DNA of 5,254 bases, from positions 1-5,254 of the forward strand of contig CAKSPP010000105.1 of the NCBI GenBank assembly GCA_934481505.1, given 5' to 3'. The position numbers and the translations under genes are program-made. This document shows, piece by piece, positions 1 through 5,254 of the stretch. Each line of letters begins with the position of its first letter. Positions within the stretch are counted from its first letter, which is position 1. Origin of the DNA: an uncultured Eubacteriales bacterium. Its GTDB lineage: Bacteria > Bacillota > Clostridia > Oscillospirales > UBA644. The notes beneath the pieces were generated by a model. That model was not told the DNA's origin, searched no databases, and worked only from the letters and a program-made list of their open reading frames with translations.

Positions 1-193
1 CCTCTTTTACGACTTTTTGGCAGTCGAGACAGAAGAGATCCGCTTCTTTACCTTTTTCGTTACAGGTAGGTTCCTGTGCGTTGCGGTATTCGGTATTCTT
101 ATGATTGTTGGGATTTACATCGCCGTAAGGTTTTCCGCAGATTTCGCAGATTGCGGGAGAAATACAGGTTGCTTCGCCGCCGGTATGGTTACA
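1..193 (-). repeat. Cysteine-rich CxxC repeat, copy A (paralogous to 2669-2857)
   Basis: Residues about 482-545 of the truncated protein follow the pattern H-(T/S)-GGEATC, CEIC, NHKNTE, a lone C, then CLDC. The same order and spacing occurs in the LRR protein. Paired CxxC knuckles with nearby histidines suggest a small zinc-ribbon-like or disulfide-stabilised extracellular module; which of these applies cannot be told from sequence. The copy is cut by the window edge. Confidence 0.7.
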
Positions 194-1636
194 GGGAGTA
201 ACGGTGATTTTACCGTTTTCTATTGCGAAATCGACTTCGTTTCCGTCTTTGTCGTATATTTCGTAGTTATCGGGAGTATACGATACTTTGATATCATATT
301 CGGCATTGTCTGCGGCATTTTCGTTTACTTTGAATTTAAGAGTTGCAATAGTGCCGTTGACGGTGAAGTTCGTTGTTGCGGTATCGTTTACCCAGTTGAG
401 GTAATAGGGACTTACAAGCGACGGATTATGAACGGTCGCACCGAGCTTTCCTGCGTCCTTTACTTCGACGAGAGTGAGTGCCGAAGGAAATTCAACGGCA
501 AGAGCCATGGAAACAATACCGGGATTGTTTTTGAGAGCAACGGTTACTTCAACTTCTTCGCCGACTTTTGCGGAAGCACTTGAAACGAGAATTGCAGCTT
601 CGGCGGCTTCGTTTACATATCTTGTGGTAAGCTTTTTGCCGCAGTCTTTGCAGACCTTGTGTTCCGTTCCGGAACCTTCCGTTGCGGAGAAAGCTTTGCC
701 TGCGACCCATTCGGTATTTGTATGTGCACAGGGAATCGAATCGACAAGTTTGATAGCAAAGCCGAGGCTCTTATTGTCGCTGTCTTTGGTAAGAAGGTTT
801 ACTTTACCGCCCTCGTTATAGATACCGGCACCTGCCTGTATGCCGCAGGAAGTTGCGGCATCGGCTGCCGCATTATTGAAGTTTACGGCTGCGTTAAAGG
901 GTATCGAATCTCCGGATTTCGCGGTTATACCGAACCCTGTTTTCCAAGCGAGAGTAAGTTCGTAAACATAGCCGGTTTCGGTTTTATAAAAACCGCCGCC
1001 GGGAAGAGTTTTGGTTTTATTGACAAGACCGGTGGTATCGTAAGTTTTGCTCTTGCTTATTCCGAGGCCTGCGACATCGGCAGGATAAACCTGCAAAGCA
1101 CCGGCAACCTGAGACATTACAAATTTGGTAGCGGCATTTTTCGACACATTCTGAACCGCGATTTCAAGATCATCGCCCATCCATGAGTCTCTGCCGCCGC
1201 GGTTATCGTTTATTTCGTGAGGAGTGGTTATAACGATGCAGAGATAGAGGTTTGTTGCGTCCCAGGAAGCATAGCCCTCTATTCTGGAATTATACCATTC
1301 GGAAGAGGTGCGTTCGGGATTTTCCGAAGCGTCGTAACGTCTTGATTCGCTGTTGTAGTCAACAGTTGCGTGATTGTCTCTTCCCCAGACAAGAGCTCCC
1401 GAATCGTCGGGTTTAAGATACCAGGTATCGGCACCCGAGATGTCGAAAATCTTCGAATAGGAAGAATCGACTTTACCGTCCATAGTCGGAGCGGCCGTTA
1501 CTTTTGCGATTTCGATGTTCTGCATTGTACCGTCTTCGGGCACATAGATTTCTTCGGCTGTGACGTTAACCGAGAAACAGGTGCCGAGAGAAATGACCAT
1601 CATTATCGCAAGAATAAATGACAGCGTTCTTTTCAT
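1..1636 (-). CDS. Secreted CBM9-like/cohesin protein with cysteine-rich repeats (3' end outside window)
   Basis: Reading from the ATG at 1636-1634, I translated 545 codons with no stop up to the left edge, so the C-terminus is missing. The start is set by AGGAGG at 1645-1650, eight bases upstream. Residues 1-27 form a signal peptide (MKR, hydrophobic core, VTA before EE). Residues about 43-297 resemble a CBM9-like/DOMON sugar-binding domain: an 'APTMDGKVDSSY' opening, a 'WDATNLYLCI' strand and 'SWMGDDLEIAV'. A short linker with CKDC (329-332) follows. Residues about 349-480 are a cohesin, with 'LKNNPGIVSMAL' and 'DNYEIYDKDG'. From about 482 a cysteine-rich repeat begins (CEIC 497-500, CLDC 536-539) and runs off the edge. 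Cohesins bind dockerins and CBM9-like domains usually bind polysaccharide, so an extracellular scaffold or binding role is inferred. No catalytic domain is visible. A dockerin or surface anchor could lie beyond the edge. The gene has its own promoter and leader. Confidence 0.9.
   Translation of the reverse strand, partial: MKRTLSFILAIMMVISLGTCFSVNVTAEEIYVPEDGTMQNIEIAKVTAAPTMDGKVDSSYSKIFDISGADTWYLKPDDSGALVWGRDNHATVDYNSESRRYDASENPERTSSEWYNSRIEGYASWDATNLYLCIVITTPHEINDNRGGRDSWMGDDLEIAVQNVSKNAATKFVMSQVAGALQVYPADVAGLGISKSKTYDTTGLVNKTKTLPGGGFYKTETGYVYELTLAWKTGFGITAKSGDSIPFNAAVNFNNAAADAATSCGIQAGAGIYNEGGKVNLLTKDSDNKSLGFAIKLVDSIPCAHTNTEWVAGKAFSATEGSGTEHKVCKDCGKKLTTRYVNEAAEAAILVSSASAKVGEEVEVTVALKNNPGIVSMALAVEFPSALTLVEVKDAGKLGATVHNPSLVSPYYLNWVNDTATTNFTVNGTIATLKFKVNENAADNAEYDIKVSYTPDNYEIYDKDGNEVDFAIENGKITVTPCNHTGGEATCISPAICEICGKPYGDVNPNNHKNTEYRNAQEPTCNEKGKEADLFCLDCQKVVKE
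197..592 (-). repeat. Cohesin module, copy A (paralogous to 2120-2515)
   Basis: This stretch encodes residues about 349-480 of the CBM9-like protein. It matches the cohesin of the neighbouring LRR protein over its whole length, roughly half of residues being identical by eye, with identical blocks such as NNPGIVSMAL, YYLNWVNDTAT and DNYEIYDKDG. The similarity is visible in the DNA too, for example around 219-285 against 2138-2205, which points to duplication inside the locus rather than convergence. Confidence 0.75.
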
Positions 1637-1644
1637 TAAAAGAA

Positions 1645-1650
1645 CCTCCT
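1645..1650 (-). promoter_or_regulatory. Ribosome binding site of the CBM9-like gene
   Basis: AGGAGG, read on the minus strand, lies eight bases before the ATG at 1636 and is a full Shine-Dalgarno match. It fixes the start codon. Confidence 0.85.
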
Positions 1651-1659
1651 TGATTTTTT

Positions 1660-1672
1660 CGGGAATCTCCCG
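1660..1672 (-). other. Small perfect hairpin just upstream of the ribosome binding site
   Basis: CGGGA-GAT-TCCCG on the minus strand forms a perfect 5-bp stem with a 3-base loop, ending nine bases before AGGAGG. It is followed by A residues, not T residues, so it is not a terminator. It could stabilise the leader or influence ribosome access; this is inference. Confidence 0.45.
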
Positions 1673-1694
1673 TGATTTTATTGATTTTGACAAG

Positions 1695-1725
1695 AAAAAA
1701 ACGAAAAATGCCGTCCGCGGCGGCA
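1695..1725 (-). terminator. Terminator-like hairpin inside the 5' leader
   Basis: On the minus strand, TGCCG (1725-1721) pairs perfectly with CGGCA (1713-1709) around a 7-base loop. T5 follows directly (1708-1704), then CG and T7 (1701-1695). This is the layout of an intrinsic terminator, with a fairly short stem. It sits downstream of the promoter at 1813-1841 and upstream of the start at 1636, so it would stop transcripts before the gene unless bypassed. It could also serve as the end of read-through transcripts from the LRR gene. Confidence 0.55.
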
Positions 1726-1812
1726 GCCCTGCAAAGCCCTAACGGAATTGTAAAACGACCGTCGCCGGAACCGACATATATTCGGATTTTCTCAGATTAA
1801 AATACTACTATA

Positions 1813-1841
1813 AGAATAACACAACAGAGTTGAAATGTCAA
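1813..1841 (-). promoter_or_regulatory. Strong sigma-A type promoter of the CBM9-like gene
   Basis: On the minus strand a perfect -35 box TTGACA (1841-1836) is followed by a 17-base spacer and TATTCT (1818-1813), which is preceded by TG one base upstream (extended -10). Eight A residues at 1851-1844 lie just upstream of the -35, like an UP element. Transcription would begin near 1806. This promoter lets the CBM9-like gene be expressed independently of the LRR gene. Confidence 0.75.
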
Positions 1842-1851
1842 CCTTTTTTTT

Positions 1852-1884
1852 GCAGAAAAATCATATTTGAAATACATTTTCTGC
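1852..1884 (-). repeat. AT-rich inverted repeat between the LRR gene and the next promoter
   Basis: Arms GCAGAAAA (1884-1877) and TTTTCTGC (1859-1852) match perfectly around a 17-base centre that is itself partly palindromic (TATTTCAAATA). It begins eight bases after the LRR gene's stop codon. In the minus direction it is followed by A8, not T residues, so it is not a classical terminator, although the U-rich 3' arm might still help release transcripts. Its position just upstream of the -35 box also suits a regulator binding site. Confidence 0.45.
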
Positions 1885-1891
1885 GGATAAA

Positions 1892-4861
1892 TTATTTCGT
1901 ATACGGCAGGGTTGCATATTCTTCCCAACGAGCAAGATGACGGGTGAGGATAAGACGGTCAAGACCGTTTACTTTTCCGTCGCAGTTGACGTCAGCCGCT
2001 GCCTCATTTATTCCTTCGGCAATGGCTTCGGGCCAGTTTGCAAGCCAGCGGGTAAGAAGAAGTCTGTCCTTGCCGTTTACAACGCCGTCGCCGTTCACAT
2101 CGCCTATAAGAATATCCGAAACGTCAACATATCCGCTTTCGACGGCGAAATTGACTTCGGTTCCGTCTTTATCGTATATTTCGTAGTTGTCGTGAGTATA
2201 GGATACGGTTACCGCGGTTTTGCCGAGTGCGGCGTTTTCGAGAACTTCAAAAGTGAGAATGACGATATCACCGTTTGCGGTAAAGTTCGCTGTCGCGGTG
2301 TCGTTTACCCAGTTGAGATAATACGGCGTTCCGAGGGTCGGACTGTGAACCTGCGTTCCGAGAGCTCCGCAGTCTTCGACATTTATAAGTTTCAGGACAT
2401 TTTCATCATAGTTCAGTTGCAGAGCCATAGAAACGATACCGGGATTGTTTTTAAGAGAAACGGCAACTTTGACCTGATTTCCGAGAATTCCGCAGACGGA
2501 AGAGACTTTTATAACAGGGTCGGTTTCGCTCGGCACATAGGAAGTATAGTTATCTTTATATGTATCGCCGCAAAGAGTGCAGGTATGAAGAGTATAGCCC
2601 TGTTTGCCGAAAGTCGGAGGAACAACCTCATCTTTATAGTTATGTTTCAGTTTGTCAAGCGTTTTTCCCGAAACGATTTTTTCACCGCAATCAAGGCAAT
2701 ATGTATCGCCCGAATAGCCCTCTTTGCTGCAGGTTGCGGCTACTTTTCCGCGGATTTCGGTGTTTTTATGATTGGTTAAATTCTTTTCGCCGTAAGAAGT
2801 TCCGCAAATTTCACAGACCGCGACCGAAGAACAGGTTGCTTCTCCGCCTGAATGTTTTCCGCTGTCGAATTTCTGACCGCAGGAGCAAAGTTTATAATGT
2901 CCGCTTGCGTCGGTCTGCCAGCCGCCGACGGCGGTATGTTCATGTTTTAGGGTCGTAACGGAAACAGGAGAGCTTTCAAGCCCGGCAAGAGATGTTGAGG
3001 TCGCCTTTTTCCGCTGATAGAAATTGTGAGTGCTGTTTACCGGCAGGTTATCAAAAATGTTGCTGTCCTGCCACTCGCCGTTATCCATTCTGTATTCAAA
3101 TCCGGCTGTCGGATTCAGAATAACGGAAGTTTCCGTAACGGAAGACACAGTCGGAACAGGGGCGGTTTCGATAATTGTGGGTTTGCTCGGAAAACTTTCA
3201 TTATAATCCAAAGTCGCGGCGACACGCTGATAAACCTTATATTTTCCGTCGGAATTTATTTTTACTTCAAGAACCGGATCTTTCTGCCATGTTACACAAT
3301 CGGTGCTGTATTCAAACCGTTCACTGTCGTCTTGGTCAACAGTTATTATCAGTTTTCCGTTTGCCTTATCATATTTATATTCTTTAAGAATCGGAGAGTC
3401 GGGTGTTTCCGATAGATACCAAACGGGAATATTATTTTCTTTTGCATAAGTATCCGCATAACTGCCTTCCGATGTCAATATTACCAGATCTTCACAACCG
3501 GAAAAAGAGTTCTTTCCTATACTTGTTACGCTGTCGGGAATCGTTATGTTTGTAAGACCATCGCACCCGGAAAAAGCAGAATCTCCTATACTTGTTACGC
3601 TGTCGGGAATCGTTATGCTTGTAAGTCCGCTACACCAGAGAAAAGCACCGTTTCCTATACTTGTTACGCTGTCGGGAATTGTTACATTTTTAAGTTCGGT
3701 ACAATTGTAAAAAGTATAATATCCTATACTTTTTACGCCGTCAGGGATTGTTATATTTTCAAGTCCCCTACAATTTTCAAAAGCAGCATTCCCTATACTT
3801 GTTACGCTTTGAGGTATTGTTATTTCCGTAAGCCGCATACAGTTTTCAAAAACAGAATTCCCTATACTTGTTACACTGCCGGGTATATTTATGCTTGTAA
3901 ATTCGGAGCCACCCGAAAAAGCATAATTTTTTATATTTGTTACGCTTGCCGGAATTAAAAGCGAGGTGATTTTTGTACCGTTCAGATATAAACTATGAGC
4001 ATAATACAGAGGATTTGAAGAAGAATCTGCGAAATCGATTTCACACCATTTTGCAAGATCTGTTATATCAACTCTTTTGAGTCCTTTACAACCGGCAAAA
4101 GCATATTCGCCTATACTTGTTATGCTGCTCGGTATAGTTATGCTTGTAAGTCCGGAACAATTGACAAAGGCTCGTTTGCCTATACTTGTTACACCGTTGA
4201 GAATCGTTACGCTTGTAAGTCCGCTGCAATCGAAAAAAGCAGATTCACTTATACTTCTTACACTGGAAGTTACCTTTACACTTGTAAGTCCGCTGCAACC
4301 GTAAAAGGCATATTTACTTATGTTTCTTACACCAACGGGAATTGTAAGAGCCGAAATTTTTGTACCGTTAAGATATAAATCATGAGCATAATATAAAGGA
4401 TTTGACAATTTTTCCGCAAAATTGACACTACACCATTTTGCGATATTGGTTATATTGACTTTTTTAAGTCCAGTGCAGCTGCCGAATGCCGAAACCCCTA
4501 TACTTGTTACGCTTTGCGGAATTGTTATTTCCGTAAGTTTCGTACAGTTTTCAAAAGCAGACGCTCCTATTTTTGTTATGCCGTCGGAAAGCGTAACCTT
4601 TTCAAGAACTGCGTTTTTGAACGCGGAATCCGCAATCTCGGTTACCGGATAATCTTTATACTTCGCCCGCACGGTTATTGCGGACGCAACAGCGTCGCAC
4701 CCGGTAACAACGGCATGATCGCCGTCAATTTTATAATATACTCCGTCGACGAGCTGCGAAACGGAAGATTCCGCCGCCTCAAAGACCATGGGGCTTATTG
4801 TTTCCGGAATAAACAGAAACATAAACACCGCAGCTAAAAATAAACTCAGTATTTTTTTCAT
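1892..4861 (-). CDS. Secreted BspA-type LRR protein with cohesin and C-terminal dockerin
   Basis: The protein is 989 residues. I place the start at the ATG at 4861 because GGAGG (4867-4871) precedes it by five bases; the TTG at 4873 overlaps that site. A signal peptide (MKK, hydrophobic core, cleavage near 30) is followed by fourteen BspA-type repeats of the form VTSIGxxAFxxCxxLTxITIPDS (about 73-466) and their usual cap (YADTYAKENNIPVWYL). Two Ig/Fn3-like repeats follow (about 490-565 and 570-637, each with FEY...W...YQR). Then come a cysteine-rich region (about 640-770), a cohesin (about 783-914) and a type I dockerin (917-980). Both dockerin calcium loops are complete: D921, N923, D925, N929, D932 and D957, N959, D961, N965, D968. 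No LPXTG, SLH or enzyme domain is seen. BspA repeats commonly bind host or matrix proteins; dockerins attach proteins to cohesins. A surface adhesin or adaptor role is inferred. Carrying both a cohesin and a dockerin is unusual for an LRR protein. Confidence 0.93.
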   Translation of the reverse strand: MKKILSLFLAAVFMFLFIPETISPMVFEAAESSVSQLVDGVYYKIDGDHAVVTGCDAVASAITVRAKYKDYPVTEIADSAFKNAVLEKVTLSDGITKIGASAFENCTKLTEITIPQSVTSIGVSAFGSCTGLKKVNITNIAKWCSVNFAEKLSNPLYYAHDLYLNGTKISALTIPVGVRNISKYAFYGCSGLTSVKVTSSVRSISESAFFDCSGLTSVTILNGVTSIGKRAFVNCSGLTSITIPSSITSIGEYAFAGCKGLKRVDITDLAKWCEIDFADSSSNPLYYAHSLYLNGTKITSLLIPASVTNIKNYAFSGGSEFTSINIPGSVTSIGNSVFENCMRLTEITIPQSVTSIGNAAFENCRGLENITIPDGVKSIGYYTFYNCTELKNVTIPDSVTSIGNGAFLWCSGLTSITIPDSVTSIGDSAFSGCDGLTNITIPDSVTSIGKNSFSGCEDLVILTSEGSYADTYAKENNIPVWYLSETPDSPILKEYKYDKANGKLIITVDQDDSERFEYSTDCVTWQKDPVLEVKINSDGKYKVYQRVAATLDYNESFPSKPTIIETAPVPTVSSVTETSVILNPTAGFEYRMDNGEWQDSNIFDNLPVNSTHNFYQRKKATSTSLAGLESSPVSVTTLKHEHTAVGGWQTDASGHYKLCSCGQKFDSGKHSGGEATCSSVAVCEICGTSYGEKNLTNHKNTEIRGKVAATCSKEGYSGDTYCLDCGEKIVSGKTLDKLKHNYKDEVVPPTFGKQGYTLHTCTLCGDTYKDNYTSYVPSETDPVIKVSSVCGILGNQVKVAVSLKNNPGIVSMALQLNYDENVLKLINVEDCGALGTQVHSPTLGTPYYLNWVNDTATANFTANGDIVILTFEVLENAALGKTAVTVSYTHDNYEIYDKDGTEVNFAVESGYVDVSDILIGDVNGDGVVNGKDRLLLTRWLANWPEAIAEGINEAAADVNCDGKVNGLDRLILTRHLARWEEYATLPYTK
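2120..2515 (-). repeat. Cohesin module, copy B (paralogous to 197-592)
   Basis: Encodes residues about 783-914 of the LRR protein. Shared blocks with copy A include LKNNPGIVSMAL, YYLNWVNDTAT and DNYEIYDKDG. In this copy the cohesin is followed directly by a dockerin, while copy A is followed by a cysteine-rich repeat, so the modules have been rearranged. Confidence 0.75.
2669..2857 (-). repeat. Cysteine-rich CxxC repeat, copy B (paralogous to 1-193)
   Basis: Encodes residues about 669-731 of the LRR protein, with C677, CEIC at 683-686, C711 and CLDC at 722-725, in the same order as copy A. The wider cysteine-rich region of this protein also has CSC (659-661) before it and CTLC (761-764) after it. 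Here the block precedes the cohesin. Confidence 0.7.
3464..4645 (-). repeat. Array of fourteen BspA-type leucine-rich repeats
   Basis: The encoded units are about 23 residues long with consensus VTSIGxxAFxxCxxLTxITIPxS, and most keep the Cys in the middle and the IP near the end. Units 12 and 13 are nearly identical (SGLTSITIPDSVTSIG), and the matching DNA phrase with 'cctatacttgttacgctgtc' recurs several times between 3510 and 3680, so the C-terminal units were probably amplified most recently. Units 3 and 7 are each followed by a longer insertion element. Confidence 0.9.
3686..4459 (-). repeat. Two tandem copies of a 387-base LRR super-unit
   Basis: Residues 135-263 and 264-392 of the LRR protein are two 129-residue blocks. 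Each opens with a non-LRR insertion (V(N/D)IT(N/D)(I/L)AKWC, then SNPLYYAH, LYLNGTKI, L.IP) and continues with four LRR units. The DNA of the insertions is strongly alike near 3970-4020 and 4350-4410, indicating a duplication of the whole block. The insertion element is a known companion of BspA repeats in Firmicutes. Confidence 0.7.
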
Positions 4862-4866
4862 ATTGA

Positions 4867-4871
4867 CCTCC
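4867..4871 (-). promoter_or_regulatory. Ribosome binding site that decides the LRR gene start
   Basis: GGAGG on the minus strand ends five bases before the ATG at 4861. A longer reading from TTG at 4873 would place the start codon inside this site and would add four residues (TTG GAG GTC AAT) before MKK, so the ATG at 4861 is the better start. Confidence 0.85.
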
Positions 4872-4884
4872 AAATTTTTTATCC

Positions 4885-4890
4885 ATTATA
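4885..4890 (-). promoter_or_regulatory. Possible -10 box of the LRR gene
   Basis: A perfect TATAAT lies in the 32-base gap after the HNH gene. No good -35 is found at 16-18 bases upstream; TTACGA is present at 19 bases. A start of transcription about seven bases downstream would leave a short leader that still includes the ribosome binding site. In such AT-rich sequence the match could be chance, and the LRR gene may instead be read from the HNH gene. Confidence 0.3.
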
Positions 4891-4893
4891 TAT

Positions 4894-5254
4894 TTATTGT
4901 TTCTTGTTATCGTAACATTTATATAATTCTTCGATTGAAATTGACAACCCGCATTTTTCAAGGCGTTCTTTTCTGTCGTTAAAGAGTTTTTCAACTATTT
5001 TCATTCCGTCTTCACCGTAATGAATACGATTATGACATTCGCTGCAAAGAGAAACGATATTTGCCGGAACATCAAGACCGCTTTTTATAAATCTCTTTCC
5101 CTGAGCACTCATCGGAATGATATGATGAGCCTCCATATATGTCGTTTTATTGGATTTTTTTATAAAACTTTTATGGGAGTTATCGTATTCGCAGCGGTTT
5201 TCGGCAAGAGCTATTGCCTGTTTAGAATTTTTCGGGTCGCGTGGATAATATTTT
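4894..5254 (-). CDS. HNH endonuclease, C-terminal part (5' end outside window)
   Basis: The frame ending at the TAA at 4896-4894 is open to the right edge, giving 119 residues, so the gene starts outside the window; the ATG at 5136 lies in the middle of the domain and is not a credible start. In fragment numbering the domain shows RCEYD (Cys21), YMEAHHIIPMS (His43-His44), LDVPANIVSLC (Asn65, Cys70), SECH (Cys73, His74) and RIHYG (His78). These are the metal-binding and catalytic signature of HNH nucleases of the type found in restriction-like proteins, where a zinc site holds the fold and the histidines bind the catalytic metal. About 40 residues follow, with no recognised domain. It is probably a DNA-cleaving protein, perhaps for defence; what lies upstream is unknown. 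The role has no evident link to the secreted proteins. Confidence 0.85.
   Translation of the reverse strand, partial: KYYPRDPKNSKQAIALAENRCEYDNSHKSFIKKSNKTTYMEAHHIIPMSAQGKRFIKSGLDVPANIVSLCSECHNRIHYGEDGMKIVEKLFNDRKERLEKCGLSISIEELYKCYDNKKQ

Larger units (their letters stand above)
1637..1806 (-). promoter_or_regulatory. Structured 5' leader, possible attenuator or riboswitch
   Basis: The predicted start of transcription near 1806 leaves an untranslated leader of about 170 bases. It contains several local stems on the minus strand: CCGA/TCGG (1785-1771), GACGG/CCGTT (1763-1741, one G-T pair), the terminator-like hairpin (1725-1709) and the CGGGA/TCCCG hairpin (1672-1660). The stem-forming part is more GC-rich than the bases around it. 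A CGGCG at 1767-1763 could pair with CGCCG at 1722-1718, inside the terminator stem, as a five-base antiterminator. I do not recognise a known riboswitch class. Regulation by premature termination is an inference from the layout. Confidence 0.4.

Noticed and set aside
1574..1588. Possible lipoprotein cysteine in the CBM9-like signal peptide (LGTC, Cys20)
   Set aside because: The residue before Cys is Thr, which does not fit a lipobox, and a normal signal peptidase I site (VTA before EE) follows seven residues later.
17..1621. Plus-strand open frames (for example 17-583 and 659-1186)
   Set aside because: They lie opposite the continuous minus-strand frame of the CBM9-like gene, have no good ribosome binding sites and encode low-complexity, unfamiliar protein; they are shadows.
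1700..1775. Plus-strand resemblance to a c-di-GMP-I riboswitch (TGCAAAGCCC, then GTCGCCGGAACCGA)
   Set aside because: The conserved 5' GGCAAACC segment and its pairing partner are absent, and on this strand nothing downstream could be regulated, because the next gene runs in the opposite direction.
1937..2779. Plus-strand open frame of 280 codons
   Set aside because: It mirrors the cohesin and cysteine-rich part of the LRR gene on the other strand, and its resemblance to the frame at 17-583 only reflects the duplicated modules.
4779..4994. Minus-strand 71-codon frame overlapping the HNH and LRR genes
   Set aside because: It is in a different frame from both strongly supported genes and has no recognisable content.
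5134..5136. ATG at 5136 as the start of the HNH gene
   Set aside because: The frame stays open upstream to the window edge and carries the Cys and 'CEYDNSH' part of the same domain, so the ATG is internal.

Overview
The window looks like chromosomal DNA of an anaerobic gut or rumen Firmicute, most likely a Clostridia/Oscillospiraceae (Ruminococcus-like) bacterium. The reasons are strong AGGAGG-type ribosome binding sites, a sigma-A type TTGACA promoter, secreted multidomain proteins with cohesin and type I dockerin modules, BspA-type leucine-rich repeats and the CxxC 'HTGGEATC' repeats often seen in that group. This assignment is inferred from style and was not checked against a database.

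All real genes are on the minus strand, so the biological order runs from right to left. At the right edge (4894-5254) is the C-terminal end of an HNH endonuclease whose N-terminus lies outside the window. After a 32-base gap, a 989-residue secreted protein (1892-4861) carries a signal peptide, fourteen BspA-type leucine-rich repeats, two immunoglobulin/Fn3-like repeats, a cysteine-rich region, a cohesin and a C-terminal dockerin. A 255-base intergenic region (1637-1891) holds an inverted repeat, a strong promoter and a structured leader of about 170 bases with a terminator-like hairpin. The last gene (1-1636, truncated at the left edge) is another secreted protein, with a CBM9-like domain, a cohesin closely related to the neighbour's, and the same cysteine-rich repeats.

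The two secreted proteins share a cohesin and a cysteine-rich block with visible DNA-level similarity, so this is a small locus that has grown by duplication and module shuffling. The likely theme is an extracellular adhesion or cellulosome-like assembly: the LRR protein and the CBM9-like protein would supply binding surfaces, and the cohesins and dockerin would connect them to each other or to partners encoded elsewhere. The HNH gene is probably unrelated. The most intriguing unexplained element is the leader of the CBM9-like gene, which looks like a possible attenuator.
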